31,616 nucleotides of DNA from CAZMXS01 sp964570325 (GTDB lineage Bacteria; Verrucomicrobiota; Kiritimatiellia; CAIQIC01; CAZMXS01), in assembly GCA_964570325.1 (NCBI GenBank), contig CAZMXS010000055.1, positions 1 to 31,616 on the forward strand, written 5' to 3'. A program made the translations under genes and the position numbers. Position 1 is the first letter of the stretch, and each line of letters opens with the position of its first letter. Positions 30,601 to 31,616 of this stretch are shown here, in pieces. A model generated the notes under the pieces. The model was not told the DNA's origin and searched no databases. It saw only the letters and a list, made by a program, of their open reading frames with translations.

Positions 30601-31616
30601 CCGCGTCCACCTTCCAAACCACGCCCGGCGTGGCGCTGGATTTCTGGGCGGTCGTAGTCGGCAAAGCCGCCCGTACCGAGTGGCGGGCCCAGACCGCCGC
30701 CGGCCCGCGCGTGGTCACCAACGCGCTCATGCTGGCGCAATCCTGGGGAACAACCGGGGTGTATGAGGTGGTGTTGCGGGCCTGGAATAACGCGGGTTCC
30801 GCCGCCGCGACGGTCACGGTGGCGGTGGCCGACGCCGCGGTCCGGTACGTCGCGACGAACGGCCTGCATGTCGCGCCGTTCACCAATTGGACCGATGCGG
30901 CCACCAACATTGGGTCGGCGCTGGCTTGGGCGGCGGCGGGCGACACGATCCTCGTCAACACCGGCCGCTACGTCGAGAGCGCGGAACTGGTCGTGGACAA
31001 GCCGATCCTGATCAGCGGCGTCGGCGGGCCCGCCGTAACCGTGGTCAGCGGCGCCGCCGACCACCGTGTGTTCCGGCTCGACCACCCGCTGGCCGCGCTG
31101 GAGGGTCTTGGGATTGCGCACGGGGCCGCGCGGAACAGCCCCGGCGGCGAGGGCGGCGGCGTGGTGCTTAACGGCGGCGGCCGGGTGGCCGGGTGCCACA
31201 TCTACAGCAACGATTCGCCGAACTACGCCGGCGGCGTCCTGTTGTACGGCGGCGGTATCATCACGAATTGTGATATTCGGCACAACACGTCGGAAGAGGG
31301 CGCCGGGGTGCAAATGTTCAACGGCGGCCTGGTAACGGGCAGCCGGGTCCGCTATAACCGAGCCGGCAACCGCGGCGGCGGCGTGTCCATGCTGTATGGC
31401 GGCACGGTTTCCAACTGCGCGGTCCAGGGTAACGAGGGCAACGTCGAAGGCGGCGGCGTGGCATTTTACGAAGGTGGCGTGTGCGTCAACAGCGCCATCG
31501 AAACCAACACGGCGTCGGAGGGCGGTGGGGCGTATTTCTACGTGGATGGCACGCTGCTCAACTGCGTCGTCGCGAGCAACTTCGCCTGGAGCATGGGCGG
31601 GGGGGTGCGCACCTAC
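24633..31616 (+). CDS. Giant modular secreted beta-helix protein, partial
   Basis: One frame stays open for 2328 codons to the right edge with no stop, so the protein is longer than seen. The GTG start has GGAGGT upstream. The signal peptide is MRLLGLALVLGFAASAADA. Five tandem modules begin near residues 24, 530, 1008, 1692 and 2070. Each opens with a segment like NYVATNGTAVAPYLTWETAA and SNGVY...KP..IRSVNGP. A beta-helix of roughly 24-residue rungs follows (pattern GGGAY..YGG.LSNC.I..N.A). Each complete module ends in a cap like NSPCLDAGSN, VDVDGEPR, (V/A)D(I/V)GCDE, and a PKD-like domain (PGDYAVTLAAFNNDG, AATVTVQV). The cap resembles 'choice-of-anchor Q'-type domains. The rungs resemble chlamydial Pmp repeats (FxxN...GGA). 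It is likely a surface or secreted adhesin or polysaccharide-binding protein; no catalytic site was recognised. The anchor or secretion signal at the C-terminus is out of view. Confidence 0.9.
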   Translation, partial: MNGMRLLGLALVLGFAASAADAQTIRYVWTNSPEAAPPYTNWSTAAHTIQEAVDACATGDVVVVTNGVYDTGARPMPGYTAACRVLITNGVQVVSVNGPADTIIKGEGPAGGTAVRAVFLAEGATLSGFTLTNGASSTSGWQYFDMAGGGAFIRLSGIISNCVIAGGDSGRYAGGVMCSSGGQVLDSTIIGNHATNYAGSGGGIFLHNGGSVRGCVIAENDSHWNGGGVDVSYSGTVVQCEIRGNIAKTGDGGGAELYYGGAISHCLIYSNRAGGTTEYDGGGGVSCFFGGSLSNCALYGNVSAGQGGGVRGTFGGALFNCSLFDNEAPLGGGLYGNYSITSANNVIYYNRAFVGPNLATNGGGHVFVANCVTPAPGPSGGHVTNAPWLAGAANWHLLTNSPCMDMGSNVFAAGIGVDLDGEPRILGAAVDIGCDEVYAAGLTGAVYAAIRVAHTQVVAGLPLTFYSDARGKVGRTAWTIQTDGAVRGATNTYSETQAWTNPGDYAVTLAAFNNDGFAAATVTVQVLAGFTNYVATNGTAVAPYLTWETAATSVYDAVTALPPGGVTLISNGVFREAREIVIAKPCAVRSVNGPAATTINGLGLHRIFQIVGEDARLHDLALSDGFVGSGSGGGVRLDMAGVLSNCWITTCQSANNGGGAYVSGAAMLLGCLFASNGASSSGGGVYFDQGGTAACVRFEYNNANSYGGGAYFNRGGAADDAVFRGNWCGSGGGGAYCNYGGALRNGLFLDNTGYYGGGLHLNYGGVALNPHLAGNRADHSGGGAYVYGSTHGYLVNATVQGNTAAVRGGGVYASSGGRIRNSIVYYNEAPQGANYYNEYSGFQYDTCCLTPAPASGGINIITNAPLFSGRRNPHLMAGSPCLDAGSNAYAVGIAVDVDGEPRTNNARVDIGCDEYWSAGMTGTLTVAIIATYTTAVANTALPFTADVAGKADTLGWQFGDAGATNLFTNALAVSYAWPAAGVYPVVLSAANLDGTAAATVTVTIVDAYTNYVDAANSAPVAPYTNWETAATNIQEAVAAAPVGGVVVISNGLYLQTSEVLVAKPVAIRSVNGPETVTVDGRGNQRVFNISAAGVGLAGLTITNGNSGGNGGGVLCVGGTVITNCRIVNCLAENGGGVYFNGGGALYQSRLAGNQANTAGGGIYCLLGGEVQGCVFYSNATIATSSGGGGGAYVHTLGNFRDCIFTNNRAAYRGGGAYLYYGGMLSNCLAVGNRVSGWSSSIGGGGIALVYGGLVQNCVISNNISGYNGGGVFHYYGGTVLDSEIVGNTADRRGGGVYFDSSGTHRRNRIAGNTTSWENGGGAYFARGGLVADSTLADNRADNASGGGAYVDRAGVVLSNCQAIGNSSRQGGGFYVSGSGRALDCAFRANRGGWSGGGAYLDGGGLLAGCVLSSNAAGQGGGAAISGTGAISNSVITGNTANDGGGVHILFDGRVVNTYVAYNLATNLGGGICLNAWGSAAEVIHCTIVNNLCHFRGGGCWGDPGGALRNSIVYDNQAVFGPNWYHDGAGPAYAYCAVTPDPGGIGNITNHPWLAGLANPHLLTNSPCVDAGNNAWAVGPDIDLEPRIGGAAADIGCDEVHATNLVGGLTAAILANATNAIVQTPLTFVSDVQGRVAGLTWSVDTGAGPIGFTNVPSVEQSWNSPGDYAVVLTAWNLTGSAAATVTVHVMEAMTNYVAPGGGHVWPFASWANAATTIADGVAAAAAGAVVLVSNGVYREVPAVFVEKPLTIRSVNGWEHTLMDGQGNYRCFFVLDTNVLIEGFTFTNAMARADAFGGGGGVLLNGGGVVRHCRFASCGAAQYGGGVVCYYGGSVQNCWFTGNTAMFGGGALCYYGGEVVNATFVDNRAFAQGGGVYCEGGGAVRNSILYYNHAAMGPNWLAVGSDITFANVCATPLPAGPGNFAAEPGLASLYNPHLLTNVPCVNAGSNAYTAGITVDVDGEPRIFGGRVDVGCDEFYPAGLTGGLFTAIAASTFQTTPGVALDFWAVVVGKAARTEWRAQTAAGPRVVTNALMLAQSWGTTGVYEVVLRAWNNAGSAAATVTVAVADAAVRYVATNGLHVAPFTNWTDAATNIGSALAWAAAGDTILVNTGRYVESAELVVDKPILISGVGGPAVTVVSGAADHRVFRLDHPLAALEGLGIAHGAARNSPGGEGGGVVLNGGGRVAGCHIYSNDSPNYAGGVLLYGGGIITNCDIRHNTSEEGAGVQMFNGGLVTGSRVRYNRAGNRGGGVSMLYGGTVSNCAVQGNEGNVEGGGVAFYEGGVCVNSAIETNTASEGGGAYFYVDGTLLNCVVASNFAWSMGGGVRTY
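24702..26219 (+). repeat. Module 1 of the giant protein
   Basis: Residues 24-529. It has about eight GGG-type rungs, a cap with NSPCMDMGSN and VDIGCDEVY, and a PKD-like domain ending ATVTVQVLAG. Confidence 0.8.
26220..27653 (+). repeat. Module 2 of the giant protein
   Basis: Residues 530-1007. It opens FTNYVATNGTAVAPYLTW. It has about eight GGG-type rungs, a cap with GSPCLDAGSN and VDIGCDEYW, and a PKD-like domain ending ATVTVTIVDA. Confidence 0.8.
27654..29705 (+). repeat. Module 3 of the giant protein, longest
   Basis: Residues 1008-1691. It opens YTNYVDAANSAPVAPYTNW. It has about sixteen GGG-type rungs, twice the number in modules 1 and 2. The cap has NSPCVDAGNN and ADIGCDEVH. The PKD-like domain ends ATVTVHVMEA. 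Confidence 0.8.
29706..30839 (+). repeat. Module 4 of the giant protein, shortest complete
   Basis: Residues 1692-2069. It opens MTNYVAPGGGHVWPFASW. It has about four GGG-type rungs, a cap with VPCVNAGSN and VDVGCDEFY, and a PKD-like domain ending ATVTVAVADA. Confidence 0.8.
30840..31616 (+). repeat. Module 5 of the giant protein, incomplete
   Basis: Residues 2070-2328. It opens VRYVATNGLHVAPFTNW and has at least six or seven rungs before the right edge of the window. Its cap and any further modules are not seen. Confidence 0.75.

Noticed and set aside
24702..31616. CRISPR-like array suggested by regularly spaced GGCGGCGG tracts
   Set aside because: The repeats are in frame and encode GGG beta-helix rungs. 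Spacing and sequence vary, and there are no palindromic repeats or cas genes.

Overview
The window is GC-rich bacterial DNA. It most likely comes from a Gram-negative member of the PVC group (Verrucomicrobiota, Kiritimatiellota or Lentisphaerota). The evidence for that placement is indirect: a PEP-CTERM protein with a lamin-tail-type domain, GTP-type PEP carboxykinase, LPS core and lipid A genes, several very large secreted beta-helix or RCC1 proteins, and long RAYT-type transposases. No rRNA or other taxonomic marker is present, so this is an inference.

Layout. Positions 1-1317 (minus) carry the 5' part of an ISAs1-type transposase fused behind a DruA-like (DUF4338) domain. Positions 1464-1917 (minus) hold a frameshifted lipoprotein gene, followed by a methyl-accepting chemotaxis protein (2011-4065, minus). 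Positions 4147-5242 are a complete RAYT-type mobile element with perfect 23-bp inverted ends. It sits just downstream of a two-gene secreted-protein operon (9002 to 5257, minus): a GH141-like beta-helix protein and, overlapping it at GTGA, an RCC1-propeller protein. Positions 9110-9586 are the C-terminal remnant of an ISKra4-type transposase, cut by a second RAYT-type element (9575-10662).

Positions 10798-12579 encode GTP-dependent PEP carboxykinase. Convergent to it is a two-gene unit (15955 to 12712, minus) made of a Vps62-like lipoprotein and a short secretin-like protein. Positions 16072-16761 encode a PEP-CTERM lamin-tail protein. Positions 18374-16812 (minus) encode an ABC polysaccharide exporter (permease plus ATPase). 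A degenerate CPBP-type membrane protein (18586-19551) and trmB (20298-19711, minus) follow.

Positions 20640-24467 form a tight envelope operon, lpxK-waaF-murJ, in which lipid A phosphorylation, LPS core glycosylation and lipid II flipping are translationally linked. The last 7 kb is one open frame (24633 to beyond the right edge) encoding a giant secreted protein. It is made of at least five tandem modules, each with a beta-helix of GGG-type rungs, a cap ending in a (D/V)IGCDE-like motif, and a PKD-like linker.

Cell-surface biology dominates the window: LPS, polysaccharide export, lipoproteins, and secreted or anchored repeat proteins. Mobile elements of three different transposase classes interrupt it. 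The two most notable observations are the matched end structures of the two RAYT elements and the modular giant surface protein with chlamydial-Pmp-like repeats.
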